Shown here in pieces: positions 38,025-49,600 of a DNA stretch of 64,000 bases (positions are counted from its first letter, which is position 1; the number at the start of each line of letters is the position of its first letter). The DNA is taken from positions 46,993,289-47,057,288 of the forward strand of contig NC_092346.1 in NCBI RefSeq assembly GCF_963676685.1, read 5' to 3'. A program made the translations under genes and the position numbers. Source of the stretch: Mytilus edulis (Eukaryota; Mollusca; Bivalvia; Mytilida; Mytilidae). The notes below the pieces were generated by a model, which was not told the origin of the DNA, did no database searches, and saw only the letters and a list, made by a program, of their open reading frames with translations.

Positions 38025-38376
38025 TTTCTCTTATGGTTTTTATCATTCCTTTTCAAAGATTTGAGGAAAGTTGTGTCCTTTTAATGTTACGTCATCAGGC
38101 ATGGGCGCCTTTTTTCATGACGTTACAATAAGAAAATTCAGAAGAAAACAAGAAAATTTAACGTCACAATAAAATTTCAACCAATCATTTGCCGAGAACA
38201 GATTTTTCACTAGTGAGGAGAAACATTTTCTCACACCGATCAGGAAATGTGAAAATAGTACATAGAAAATTCAATAATAATTATAACGGTAAGTCAGCTA
38301 TACCGTGTGATGCGTTTTCAGATTCATCACTCGACAACTTCCTGTTTACCGAACACTTGCATATTTTTACACTATT
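38025..38376. other. Unassigned spacer before the 3.1-kb inverted-repeat element
   Basis: No convincing gene. A 106-codon frame starting at 38,189 runs into the element's terminal repeat and has no recognised domain. Confidence 0.5.
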
Positions 38377-39226
38377 ACACGGCCGACACTCGGCTAACCG
38401 AGAGATTGGTCGGTTAATCTATATTGAGTATGCGGCTATATGGGCGATTGGTCTGTTAATCGGGTTGGTTATACGTCTGTTAAGAGTAAAACACACAATT
38501 TTATGTTAAACTCTATCAAATATACAGATTTTTGGAATATTATAAGAACCAAATCAAAAAAAGAAAAGTGTCTGACAAAATGATATCTATCAGAATATTT
38601 TCCACCTGTAAAAACATTTCATAGTCTGCGCAGTTTTCAGTAAAACTAAAAGGCGTCGCGTAAGTATGTATAATTTATGCTTATACGCATAGCAATTTTT
38701 TTAATAAAAGGCGAAACTAACAATTTTAGATATCATTTAAAGGACACAAAATATACTTTGGTTCTAAAAAATAAATTGACATTTGTAAATATTTCATAAT
38801 TGTAATATAACGTGAATAATACCACGTTTTAGTGAAAATTATAGGAATAAAGTCTGTTAATGGGTTGGACAATTGAAATTGTGTCAGTTAAGAGTTATTT
38901 AGTCACGGCAATAGTTTTGCTACATTTATATTTTCCCATTGAAAAAGTAAAGAATAAGATGTTCTTGAGTAAAAAAAAAGTGACAATACGGTGCAACAGT
39001 ATCGTTCTAGTAAGAGCATTTTTATTTTGACTTTCTTTGCATTTTATTGAAGGGTGTGTCACTTCAATATAGCATGATATGGATTGGCCGCTGGAATATG
39101 CATGCATTTAATATCAACGTTTTCAACATGTTCAATCAGCCTTAATTTTTGAATCTGTTCAAAGTAGCACGTTCTCAAATCCGACTGAAAGTGTCTTTCT
39201 AATACAACACAGGGGTACATATACAT

Positions 39227-39354
39227 AGAATAATAGGTAGTTGAGTTTTTGATACTGACTATATCATGTGGTATATCTGGACGAGCCCGTTAGGGCGAGT
39301 TAAGATATTCCACATGATATAGTCAGTATCAAAAACTCAACTACCTATTATTCT
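39227..39354. repeat. Near-perfect 128-bp hairpin
   Basis: The left arm AGAATAATAGGTAGTTGAG, continuing TTTTTGATACTGACTATATC, pairs with the right arm for about 50 bp with very few mismatches. The ~24-base loop is GC-rich (GGACGAGCCCGTTAGGGCGAG in part) and itself palindromic. Such high arm identity implies recent formation or ongoing correction. Confidence 0.95.
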
Positions 39355-39385
39355 GTTTATCGATAATTATGACGTCACACAATGT

Positions 39386-39446
39386 ATTGCCTAATATTTT
39401 CAGTGATACAGCCAGTACGTTGATACTCGAAAATATTAGGCAGTAA
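39386..39446. repeat. Second hairpin next to the 128-bp one
   Basis: TTGCCTAATATTTTC pairs with GAAAATATTAGGCAGTAA around a ~26-base partly palindromic loop. It starts only 32 bp after the preceding hairpin. Confidence 0.85.
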
Positions 39447-40010
39447 GATCAAAGGGAAAATATACGAATTACCGATAAAACGTGTTGTCGTTCCCATAAT
39501 CACATGATATTTGTCACTGGACGTTAACCCCTAATTCGTCAGCATCATCTATTTGGTTCTTTTCTTCTATTACTTAATCATATGTTGTTTTCAAATCATT
39601 CTAAAGAAGTAAATGGAAAGGAGCGAATGCAGCTACATTTTGTTAACTTAAGTTTTAATTCATTTTATTCCGTTTATATATAGTTCTTTTCTACATAAGT
39701 GCAGAGGAGAACTGCAGTTGTCCGCATGTAAACTTCTAGCATTCGTCACCAATATGAGTACATTGCAATCCGTTACTGTTTCAACACCAAGGGGTGTTTC
39801 ATGTCTGTATTCTCAAACAATTATTATTTTTTCTCCCTTTTTTTAGCAATGCATCAATCTCTACTGTCCTTATCTACTATTCTATATTCTGCGTCTCCAT
39901 CCAGATTCTCGTGTATACCATGAGGGTTCGGATTGGGGGTGGTGTTTATTTCTGTATTCTTTAAATTGTTATGTCACTTTTATCTACATTTTATTTATCT
40001 TACTCAGTAT

Positions 40011-40420
40011 TATTAATTCGTATATTTTAACTAATTTGATTCGTTCAGGGATAGTCACATGTTAAACTATATTTTCGAAGGTCATCAAAAACGGCGGATA
40101 GCAAAATGCATATTACACAGCAAAAAACATATTGCACGGTTTATTTATATGTCGTTAATGTATAGGAGATAATATGATATCTATAAAATTCAAACAAAAA
40201 TCAAATGACGATTTTGATACAAATTATATGGTTGGAAATTTAATAATATAACAATTATAGCCTATGTATGAGGTCAATACAGGATATATCGACCCAAAGA
40301 AGTATTTCGACCTAGGACTTCGTCCTCAGTCAATATACTTCTTTCATGTCAATATATTCTTGTATTGCCCTCATACAAAGGCTATAATATAGCCTTTGTA
40401 TGAGGGCAATACAAGAATAA
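40011..40420. repeat. Dispersed repeat, copy 1 of the 40-kb/50-kb pair
   Basis: The sequence starting ATTAATTCGTATATTTTAAC and containing GGGATAGTCACATGTTAAAC, then GCGGATAGCAAAA, is about 90% alike to 50,527-50,660. Both copies later share the GACGATTTTGATACAAAT block and a hairpin with TATAGCC and GAGGTCAATACAGGATATA. Here the hairpin spans about 40,256-40,386, with a longer loop than the second copy. Confidence 0.85.
40356..40418. repeat. Perfect 63-bp palindrome
   Basis: ATTCTTGTATTGCCCTCATA, continuing CAAAGGCTATA, is followed after a single A by its exact complement. The arms are 31 bp with a 1-base spacer. It overlaps the right arm of the larger 40,256-40,386 hairpin, so three inverted copies of this arm stand in a row. 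Confidence 0.95.
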
Positions 40421-41481
40421 TTGTATATTATTCCACTGTTTATACACATTGATAGTTTAATCAATATCTGATTGGTTGAGACTATCCCACGTGTCATTGA
40501 ACAAATCTTCATATCTCCCTGAGGCACGGGAAATAAATGTATATTATTCTTTCTCTATTCTTTATATTTTAGCATCCCAATATATTTTACTTACTGATGT
40601 TTAGTTACATTACGACTTTATCTCTGATTTATATACTGGTTACCAATGAAGATGACAAATTGGTTTCATTCATTATGTAAACAGAATCCATACTATATAT
40701 GCTACCATTTTTGGATGAAATTAATATTACTTTAATATAACACTTTTTGAAAGCATTTTTATCAATTTTCAATTTCCATTGTCTAAATTGTTAATTGTTC
40801 ATGTGTTGCTATCGTATATTTTATGTTTCATTGCTCATGTGTTGTTTCCGTATATTTTAGCTGCTCGTATTGAGCCTACCCATTTGATCCGATAACACCC
40901 CATATAGCAATAAAATTATATTTTTATTGCCATTCATAACTCTTAACAGACCAATTAACAGACAGGGTTTTATACATCCGACCCATTAACAGACCAGGTT
41001 TTAAATAAAGATTGATTTATGTCACCAAAATACAGATTTTCGTGTAGATTTTTCACACAAAGATATCAATATGGTTAACAAACATAATGTCTGTCTTTTT
41101 TCGATGTTCAAAATATTGCATGCAAGTAAAATCAACCAACGTGTCATTTTGTGTACATTTTGTGTGTGTAAAATGTGTATAAATTTATTGATGAGTAACC
41201 CGCCTTTTCATTTTAAAGATCGTACATCGAAGCTAGAAAACTAATAATTACACCACTGGATTCAGTATATTGAATTGTTTTGTTAGACATGAATAATGTT
41301 TATAATAAAAATATATTTAAAAAGTTATACAATGAAACATGCTAAACTTTCAATAATTTTCTCGATAACACCTGATTAACAGACTTTAGCCAACCCGATT
41401 AACAGACCAACCGCCGATATAGCCGTATACTCAATATAGATTAACCGACCAATCTCTCGGTTAGCCGAGTGTCGGCCGTGT

Positions 41482-42080
41482 ATTAATACTGATTTATCCA
41501 CTTGCGGCGGGGGTATCATCAGTGAGCAGTAGCTCGCAGTTTCACTTGTATGAAACATTATTTAAATGAGCATACAATCTGCAATGACATTTTATTTAAA
41601 AAGAAGATGTATTTTATATTGCTAATTTTTGTGTAAATAATGTATTTTATACTATTTATATAGTCTCTCGTAATTTTTTTTAGAGTGGCTCTTGTATGTT
41701 TAAAATCAATTGTTTTTTTTTTTTTTAACTATTTGTATGTTTTAAAAGATGAATAGGTGAGACTTTATAATTAAATAAATTGTAATTGAATATTTGTAAT
41801 ATTTATATTCTATAAGTTGTATTGCTTACGAATAAAAGATTATTATTATAAAATATTGTCTTGTCTTGTCTTGTCTACTAATTTAAATTACATAAGAGTA
41901 GGTTACCTGGTGATTTTGAAGCTTGATTGTTCTGATTAGTTTAAAGTTCTTGGCCACACCCCTTTTTACATAACATAAAAATCAGAGTACAATGTAACTA
42001 AGGTTGCTTGATTGTTTATCAAATGATTGGCTGAACATGAAATAGTGACGCCAAATTGCAATAAAAGTAAAATTTGGTCT
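41482..42080. other. AT-rich spacer
   Basis: No gene was seen. It holds a T-run near 41,710-41,727 and a short TTGTC microsatellite (four units) at 41,857-41,876. Confidence 0.6.
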
Positions 42081-42114
42081 GAAAAGTGGCACTTTCATAT
42101 GCTTTTAAAGAAAG

Positions 42115-42157
42115 AAGACCTTAAAGCAATTTCAATCATAGTAATAACTGTTTTCAG
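42115..42157 (+). promoter_or_regulatory. Possible 5' untranslated exon and donor for the 164-aa gene
   Basis: CTGTTTTCAG followed by GTAAGT at about 42,157 is a strong splice donor with no reading frame before it. A strong acceptor (TTTTTTTTATAG) stands at 43,500 just ahead of the 164-aa frame. I infer a non-coding first exon ending here; its start is unknown. Confidence 0.4.
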
Positions 42158-43269
42158 GTAAGTCAAATATTTATTTTTTTAAGGTTAATATATTTCGTTT
42201 TATCATTTTTGTTTTCTCGCATAGATAATTCTGAGACAGGTTTTATGTTACTTTGAATCCAGATCCGCTCGTCCGCTCGTCCAGAATCACGTTCGCTCCC
42301 ATTCTCGTTCGCCCTTTTCACGCTTGAACCTTACACGTTCATATTTTTTTTAAGGTTTTGTAATGAATAAGTTTTTAATCGTGCTTTAGTTAGTGTTTTA
42401 TCATGTAAAGAAAATTTGGTTTTTCTTATTGTTTTAAAATGAAATAAATGAAATAGAGTGATATTTTAAAAACGTAACATACAAATGTATATGAGATATT
42501 TGCCACAGGACGTAAAGCAGACAACAATCAAACAATTCCATGTAAACAGTATACATGACGACAAGATATTGTACATGACTAGAATGTATTATTTCCATGT
42601 ATATCATTTGAAACTTCCTATGGGAGAAAATAATTCGCACTCAAGCCTAGAAGTACACGTGATTTTTTTTTATAATAATCTATTACTATTAATAGACATA
42701 CTAATTTTATGAAAATATTAATACTATTCATTCTTCCAATGACGAGTTGAAAAGTTTAACTCTGTCTTAAAAACAAAACCTGTCGGCACGGAAAAACCAA
42801 CTTCTGAGTTACCTCAGTTGATATGGAAACCTGTGTCCAAACCCTAATGCTCGGAAGATTGTTTCGAGAGGTGAACATTGGACAGTACTACAATTTGGCT
42901 GATGTTTTATTTCATAAACAAAATACAACATAAATGTATACTGGTAAAGGAATGAAGTGCATTTTTTTTTTTAAATTCTCATCTCCATTCACCCATTTCT
43001 GAGAAAGTGGATTCACTCAATAATAATGCAAAAACTAGACGGTGATTTGAATAATCATACTAACGTAAAGACCATGTCACTACCGGTTTTTTTTTCAAAT
43101 CCCAGAAAGTATATACTATTCAGTTTATAAAATCGATAAAAATCAAAAATTAAAACCTTGATACCAAAACCTATAAAGATTGGTTGTCGTCTGTTTATGT
43201 GGTTCATAAGTGTTTCAATTTTTTATATTGATAAGACCGTTGGTTTTTCACTGGTAATTTTTGGGGCCC

Positions 43270-43410
43270 CTTTATAGTATGCTGTTTGGTGTGAGTCAAT
43301 GCTCCGTGTTGAAGGCCGTACCTTGACCTTTAATGGTTTACTTTTATAAATTGTCACTTGGATGAAGAGTTGTCTCATTGGCCCCCATACCACATCTTCC
43401 TATATCTATT
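43270..43410 (-). repeat. Dispersed short repeat, copy 2 (SINE-like)
   Basis: GGTGTGAGTCAATGCTCCGTG and CCATACCACATCTTCCTATATC match the copy at 36,840-36,975 closely, including spacing. It lies in the inferred intron just upstream of the 164-aa coding exon. Confidence 0.75.
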
Positions 43411-43506
43411 ATGTAAGTAATAAGATATGAAAATATAAGAATGAAGCTTAAGTCTTACAAGGATACATAATTTTATCAATTCTTAACTTTTTTTTTATAG
43501 TTTATA

Positions 43507-44001
43507 ATGAATGCAGAAGTTGGGGTACATGCATATTCAGAACACAATGACGATGCCGACGTGCTTATGTTTGATGCAAATGCCAATGCCGGTGTACAAC
43601 ATGGTATATATGGAGCAGGCGCCGGAGCAGGAGCGGAAGCTCACGTATTTAATATGAAGGGTAAAAAAGCACCTGTTGAATTTAAAGCTTTTGGAGTCGA
43701 CGTCGCTGCAAAAGCTGGGGCTGATTTAGAGGCGTTCGTCAAAAAGGGACATGTGATTGGAGCAGAAATAAAAGCTAGAGGGACATTGGTAGATGCTACA
43801 GGAGGCCCTTTCAATGTTCATCTCGGAGTTGGTGTTTCAACCGGGGCTAAGATAGAAAATGGGACCGTAGAGGCAAAGGTTGCTGGATGTGGACTTAAAC
43901 TTGGGAAACGAATTGGAATTGCTATTTTAGATAACGAAATCACCGTTGAAGCGCTTTCACTTGTTGGTAAAGGATGGCTTTGGGGAAGTTTGGACGAGTA
44001 A
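43507..44001 (+). CDS. Ala/Gly-rich 164-aa protein of unknown function
   Basis: An intact frame of 164 codons starts 7 bases after a strong splice acceptor (TTTTTTTTATAG at 43,489-43,500). The coding region therefore probably begins in this exon, with a spliced 5' UTR. The protein is rich in Ala and Gly (about a quarter or more of residues), with repeated short patterns such as GAGAGAGAEAHVF, AAKAGADLEAFV, VGVSTGAKIENG and VEAKVAGCGLKLGKRIG. Small and charged residues alternate with hydrophobic ones in a way that suggests short beta-strands. I see no signal peptide, membrane segment or catalytic motif. Base composition is clearly less AT-rich than the flanks, which supports real coding. I recall similar short Ala/Gly repeat proteins of unknown role in several invertebrates and fish, but cannot name the family. 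A single uninterrupted coding exon also allows a retro-copy. Confidence 0.8.
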   Translation: MNAEVGVHAYSEHNDDADVLMFDANANAGVQHGIYGAGAGAGAEAHVFNMKGKKAPVEFKAFGVDVAAKAGADLEAFVKKGHVIGAEIKARGTLVDATGGPFNVHLGVGVSTGAKIENGTVEAKVAGCGLKLGKRIGIAILDNEITVEALSLVGKGWLWGSLDE

Positions 44002-44804
44002 CATTTGTTATAGTTTTATATTTTATTTTAATGTGAATCTATAGATCTACTAATACTATGCTGAATTAATATAATATATAAACACATGTTAACTGACTGA
44101 TTAAACATTCGTTTTAATTCTATGTTTTATGTATGTTTTAAAGCGACTAAATCTTTCTCTTTTGACTGTTGTTACTTAATGTATTTGCAAACAATGAATC
44201 TGAAGAAATCTTGTTTCAATAATGGAGAAAAAATCTGTCTTTTTAATAATTTTTGCAAATTTTAATGAAATGCAAAACATCATTATCGAAAGTCATTAAT
44301 GCACCCAGAGTTGCATAACTGTCATAAGCATCTGATATTGAAGTTCTATTGGCGACCATCATAAATTAACTTACAGAACAATTTACCTCTTAATCCGCTA
44401 CTTTTTAGTTTTTCAAAAATATCCCATTTCGTATCACTTGTACCGTAATTATAAGAGCTTATGTAAACTCACCTTTCCATGCATTTCCCCCTGTATCTGT
44501 ATCATTTATAGTACTTAATTTGCGATAAAAGAAATGATTTCGCATATCCTATTGTTTTAATTATCCATTTTAGATGGTGAAAATCCGTTGTCACATCTTA
44601 TGTTGCTTTTTTAATCACAGTCAAGTCGGGATCAGATAATTTCATATGAAATAACAGCCGCTTTATTCTAAGTTAAAATAGCCATAAATTGCAAAGTGGT
44701 TTTATTCCAGAAAACACATTTGCAGCAAGTACGTGTCTGCGTTTCTATAGAATTCTGTTTTTCTTCTCTCAGAAAAATACAAAAAAATAACAAACGTTCA
44801 AGAA
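44002..44804. other. 3' region of the 164-aa gene and AT-rich spacer
   Basis: No second gene was seen. AT-rich, with several AATAAA-like words, none clearly assigned as the polyadenylation signal. Confidence 0.5.
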
Positions 44805-45211
44805 GACTTGAGGTGAATTTCTGACACAATGGCTTTCATTAGTATGCATGGAATATTTGTCAACTGAACGTTAGGCAAAAAAATCTTAATCAAATCAATC
44901 CACTCTACTTTATACAAAGAAAACTTGCTTGTGTTTTTTACCTGTAATGTCTAGAAAACGATTGTTTAGGTATTTTGATGTTTTTAGTTTTGCTTTTGCA
45001 TTATTTTATTTAACAAAGGGTGATGCCTTGAAACAGGCTTTTCAAATGATAATCATCAGCTATAAAATGCAAAATACTTTCATTGTTTAGTAAATAAGCA
45101 ACACATTTTTTTACATATAAAACAATCACATAAATAAAAGGAGATGCCGAGTATACATCAATCAAACAGCTAGCCAACAGCACAAAACTGAACCGGATGA
45201 AAATTTACAGT

Positions 45212-45330
45212 TTTTTTATGCCCTATTTATGGGCATTATGGTTTCTGGTCTGTGTGTCCGTTCGTCCGTTCATCTGTCCCGCTTCAGGTTAAAGTTTTTG
45301 GTCGAGGTAGTTTTTGATAAAGTTGATAAG
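45212..45330 (+). repeat. Dispersed repeat, inverted partner of 49,640-49,800
   Basis: TTTTTTTATGCCC, GGCATTATGGTTTCTGGTC, GTCCGTTCGTCCG and CCCGCTTCAGG, then GTTTTTGGTCGAGGTAG, read as the complement of the sequence at 49,640-49,800. This is a short repeat family widespread in bivalve DNA by my recollection. It has no coding capacity. Confidence 0.8.
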
Positions 45331-45776
45331 TGCGTTAATTCCTTTGTGTTTTGTTTCGATTGACACCAATAAGGTATATACATGTAGATTAATTCAGGCT
45401 CAGTCACAAAGAACATACAAGAAAGTAGTACATATTTTAGGCAAAATAGTTTCTACGAGTAGCTGTAGATTTGTAACTTAAAAAATCTGTAATAATTGGT
45501 ATCAATTGAAAGGGTCCATTTCTTAGGATGACAAAAAACCCTTGATGGTAGTTTCTCGTGAATAATATAATAGATATATGGAATTATGATGGGGAAAATG
45601 TTTGCCCTGTTGCCCAGATCGGAAGTACCTGTTTTATACTATCCAACTTTCAAGAACCAGTGTTTTCCTATATTATGTCATATGCATCTTTTTTCATCTT
45701 TTATAAGATATAAAGAAATAATGGGAAATACATATGATAAAGAAAAATGACTTAAAAAGAATACAGATATGAAGGA

Positions 45777-45806
45777 CCCCCCCCCCCCCCCCCCACACAC
45801 ACACAC
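45777..45806. repeat. Poly-C/(CA)n microsatellite
   Basis: A run of about 18 C is followed by about six CA units. Confidence 0.95.
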
Positions 45807-45934
45807 CTCGTCCAAATCCAGACTCTCTTGTCTTGCAAAGCGTTTATGGTTGTCCTGATTTTACTTTTATGTAAAGTTTTGTATAATTTTTTTGATCACA
45901 GTCAATAAAGTGCGCATCATGAATATATTTATAG

Positions 45935-46030
45935 ATTATCGTTGATCATCTCATCGAGATTGGTTTTCTCGCTTGAGCCGGTACGGCGAAACCGAGATAA
46001 CCAATCGAGTTGAGATGACCAATGATAATT
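45935..46030. repeat. Hairpin with GC-rich loop in copy A's 3' flank
   Basis: ATTATCGTTGATCATCTCATC with GAGATTGGTTTTCTCG pairs with CGAGATAACCAATCG and GAGATGACCAATGATAAT. The loop is GCTTGAGCCGGTACGGCG. It is absent from the matching position of copy B (near 62,930), so it was gained or lost after the duplication. Confidence 0.85.
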
Positions 46031-46246
46031 TGTTTATCGCTATTTCACCTATGACGACTATGACACGTTTTCAATCTCATGTCAATTTCATTAGCAACGC
46101 CAATTTAGTCTCTAACGATAATTGTCATATCACTCGACTCCCTTCAGAAAGAAAATTGTCAGTCAGGAAGATCTAAGGAAAATTCCGTAAAATAGCGATA
46201 AAAGAGCACAATGTTATTCTGAACTATATCAGTAAAAACAAAAACT

Positions 46247-46252
46247 TTTATT
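46247..46252 (-). terminator. Probable polyadenylation signal (AATAAA)
   Basis: AATAAA on the minus strand lies about 425 bp after the stop codon of the PDZ/beta-trefoil gene. It sits in a block (GTTGTAGAATAAAAG) conserved in the second copy at 63,292-63,297. A second AATAAA overlaps the stop codon itself (CAATAAATG at ~46,675), also kept in both copies, but it is too close to the coding end to be the likely signal. Confidence 0.5.
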
Positions 46253-46676
46253 CTACAACATAATACTTAAAACAACACATACACAATGATATTTTTTTTA
46301 CACAAGAAGACATACTGGCCTTAACATTAACAATATACAACCATAGAAATATTATGTATAAGCATTGCATTATATCGTAAGCATTAATGTACGCGTAGTG
46401 CAACAAAAAAAAAAAATAAAAAGGAGAATTATGAACAAATTTTTAAAGTGATTGTATGTTCTTGACAATAATATGTTTTCACCCTTTTTCCTTTTTTTTT
46501 TAAATAAGCAATAGTAACAAGAAAAATAAACACATTTTTCTCCAATACATTATACTGTCATACGTTTTTTTTTGTTGTTGTTTTGTGCTCTTCTTGTTCA
46601 TCCGTCGTTGGTATTCAGGGGAGACAATAATCTTTCTGAGATCATCGTTAGACACCATAGACAGTAACATAAACAT

Positions 46677-49600
46677 TTATTGTTTTGAACAAGTTACAGA
46701 ATCCCTCTCAAATCTGAATTTTTCCTCCATGTGATCGATGTAGTTATGGTCAGCTGCATAATTTGTTGGATGTATAAACTTTGCACAACAATCATTGAAA
46801 TCTTCTAAGCAAAGAACCTTTCCTGTTACTATCTCTTCCATAATGACGAAGGCATGCATTCTTTCTACTTTCAATTTGAAGACGGAACATGTACTACTCT
46901 GTTGTAAATCAAAATAAATAAATATGAAAAAGGAAAACAAGCCTTGTGCATATATAATCAGTTTATCAATAATAAACATATTTAGTGCAAATTTTCGGAT
47001 TTTTTATTTGTCAATGCTCTTCAACGTCGTATTTGATTATACTTTGTAATTATTTTGATTCGAGCGCAACTGATGAGTCTTATGTAGCCGATGTGAACGT
47101 CTAGAAGCGTACTGAAATATAATATCTGAAATCTTTAGTAGGGGGTTGACACATTATAACTTAGATATCTGAATCGTTCAAAAGGTGCAACAGTAATTTT
47201 TTTTTATATATTTTGTGTAACAAAATAAATGCTGAAATTTTTCAATCTCAAATAGAAATGAAAACGACCAAGTGATTGATTGATTCGTGTTCTATTGTCT
47301 TATAACCTACCAGTATAATGTTTCCGTCACACGTTACATGTAGGTAATCCTTATGCTCCTCATCCATGTAACGTCGCAACATAGCATGACTATTAGATTC
47401 TATCCAACGCTCCTCTGTAAAGTGACCTATAAATATATTTAAACAAAAATGAATATTTGTATTTATTATGTCACTGGATTCTTATTTCCTTTGTCACATG
47501 TACTGATTTTTGTTGATTGAGGAAAATTGTTCAATTATATTTGTATTGCAGTTTTTCTAACAATGGTTCGTCAATGTCGTGTAAAACTAAACGTGTTTTT
47601 TGTAGCTTGAAGGGGTATGTCATTCATTTGTTTTATTGAAATATTTCAGGACATCCAATCCCGTACAATAGTGAATCTAAGCCTTGTATACATGAAATTA
47701 CTTTCAAAGAAATCAAATATGTATGTCAAAAGAAAGTACGTCGTAAAAAAACATCCTGCGACACTGAATTAAGAAGATAATTATGAAATTAAACATATTT
47801 GCCTTTATCAAAACATTATAGCAATATAGTCGAGCATGCCGATGAGAGCGGACGTGAAAATTGTTGCAGAGAGAACTTTTCAACAGCATTGAAATTGTTT
47901 TATTAAATTGGTTTCATTGATAAATATTATTATCCTAAGGCAGCAACCATTTGATTTTCTGGGGGGGGGGGGGGGGGGGGGGCTATGGTTTTTTTTGGAA
48001 AAAAAAGTTTGTTTCCAGTTTTTGGAGAAAAAAATAATTTGTTTTTGATTTTGAGAAAAAAAAATTGTTTGTTTCACCCTCAGCTGCCACTATATGTAAT
48101 GCTAAAATTGAAAAAAAAACCATAGCCCCCCCCAGAAAATCAAATGGTTGCTGCCTAACATCGTATATTTTATGATTTAGATTATGATTTTTTTTGTTGA
48201 AGAAGGTTTCTGCAGATATTTTCAGGTTTGTTTGAGACATGTAGTCAGATGGGATCCATTAGTAGTTTCAACGTGGGAAACTATCAGACCAATCTATTTG
48301 ATGTCTGAGGGTTTTAGCTGTTCCTCTAATGGATTGGTAGTTTCTTTTCGAGATTCTTTATCGTAGGATTGTCGGCTTTCCGCTACCAGGAACACAACTA
48401 GGCATTTAGCGGTATCGGTTGGATTCCAAGTATGTCCTCTCCGGTTTCCCCTTCGTTGTCTATGCATTTGTGCGGCATCCGAGGTGACCTTATCCTCAAA
48501 TTTGTATAAAATGTGTTTTTATATTTTGCATTTTTTTTTAGGATTAGGGAATCACGTGAGTGGGTGTGTTCGTATATATATATTTAATTACATTGTACTT
48601 GTTGTTTTTTGGGGAAGGTTAACTTTCTGGTAGCAAGACCCGTCACGGCCAAGTTAGGAAACTGGATAGGCAAATGCTCACATTTAAGTGTGTTAAACGT
48701 CTTCCTTTTTACACCATAACCCATGTAGGTGCTCCTACTAAAGGAGGGAGATACAGAACATACATACATCTATATGGCACTGTCGTTCGTTCTCTTATCT
48801 CATCACTACCAACTGGCATAGAAGTTAACACCTACAGGTCGCCGTACTGTCTTCAACAATGAACAAAGCCTACCGCACATAGTATCAGTTACAAGAGGCT
48901 CCGGAATGACAAATGTAAACAATTCCGATAAGAAAAATAACGTACGGCTTAATTTTGTTTTTGTTTGTTTTAAACCTTTGTTTTAATATGCTGATGAAAT
49001 TTGTTCACATTTATAAGTAATAAAATATTGGTTTTGTCAATATTGTTTACAGTAGATATGGTTTGCGTCAAATAGGCAATAACCCAGCAAGGCCAAATTA
49101 TGTATATTGTTTAATTTGTGTTTTTTTTTAATAGAATATGTTTACAGTAACCAAGCAACACAAACATCAAAAAGATTTCAGTGTCTTCAATAATAGACAG
49201 TGTTGTATGTAATACATGCATGTGAATATTTTATTTAAATTTTTAAATTATTAGTTACTTAAAGCTTACATATATGGAAATCCTTTGGCTTTTGTCCTGG
49301 AATTGACGATATAAGTTCTTTAAAAATCACGCAGTTTTTCTCTAGTGCTTGCATATATCTATTTGTTCCTCGATTTTGTATGGTTACTGCAGATTTTTTT
49401 ATCCAGTCAGATTCGGGTACTGACGACACATTATTTATCCGTGCCTCAACTGCAGAGCCTGTGTTGATATACATTTGTAAAATATGTAAAACAAGAATGT
49501 GCCCCTAGTACACGAATACCCTATCCGCATTATCATTTGCTAGGTTTAGTGGAACTTGAAAATAGGGGGAAATCTCTAATTTGGTATTAAAATTAGAAAG

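Larger units (their letters stand above)
38377..41481. mobile_element. Foldback/TIR element, ~3.1 kb, ~110-bp inverted ends
   Basis: The left end begins ACACGGCCGACACTCGGCTA and continues GAGAGATTGGTCGGTTAATC. The right end is its complement, finishing at 41,481. Inner segments also pair (GTCTGTTAATGGGTTGG near 38,856 with its complement near 40,980-40,995), giving a common centre near 39,926. ATT stands on both outer sides (TATT before, ATTA after), which could be a 3-bp target duplication. No transposase frame was found. The interior holds several smaller palindromes listed separately, so the element may have collected insertions or may itself be a composite. Confidence 0.7.
44805..46980 (-). 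repeat. Segmental duplication, copy A
   Basis: Blocks here recur near the right end of the window. They are GACTTGAGGTGAATTTCTGACACAATGGC at 44,808 (62,031 in copy B), the GTTTGCCCTGTTGCCCAGATC block at ~45,600 (63,119), GACTCTCTTGTCTTG with the following ~110 bp at ~45,822 (62,809), and 46,231-46,915 (63,275-63,925). The last block includes the final exon and 3' UTR of the PDZ/beta-trefoil gene. Identity of the last block is about 90%. Confidence 0.85.

Noticed and set aside
38189..38509. 106-codon frame that might be a small membrane protein
   Set aside because: Its second half lies in the terminal inverted repeat of the 3.1-kb element and is matched by a complementary frame at 41,376-41,558; no known domain.
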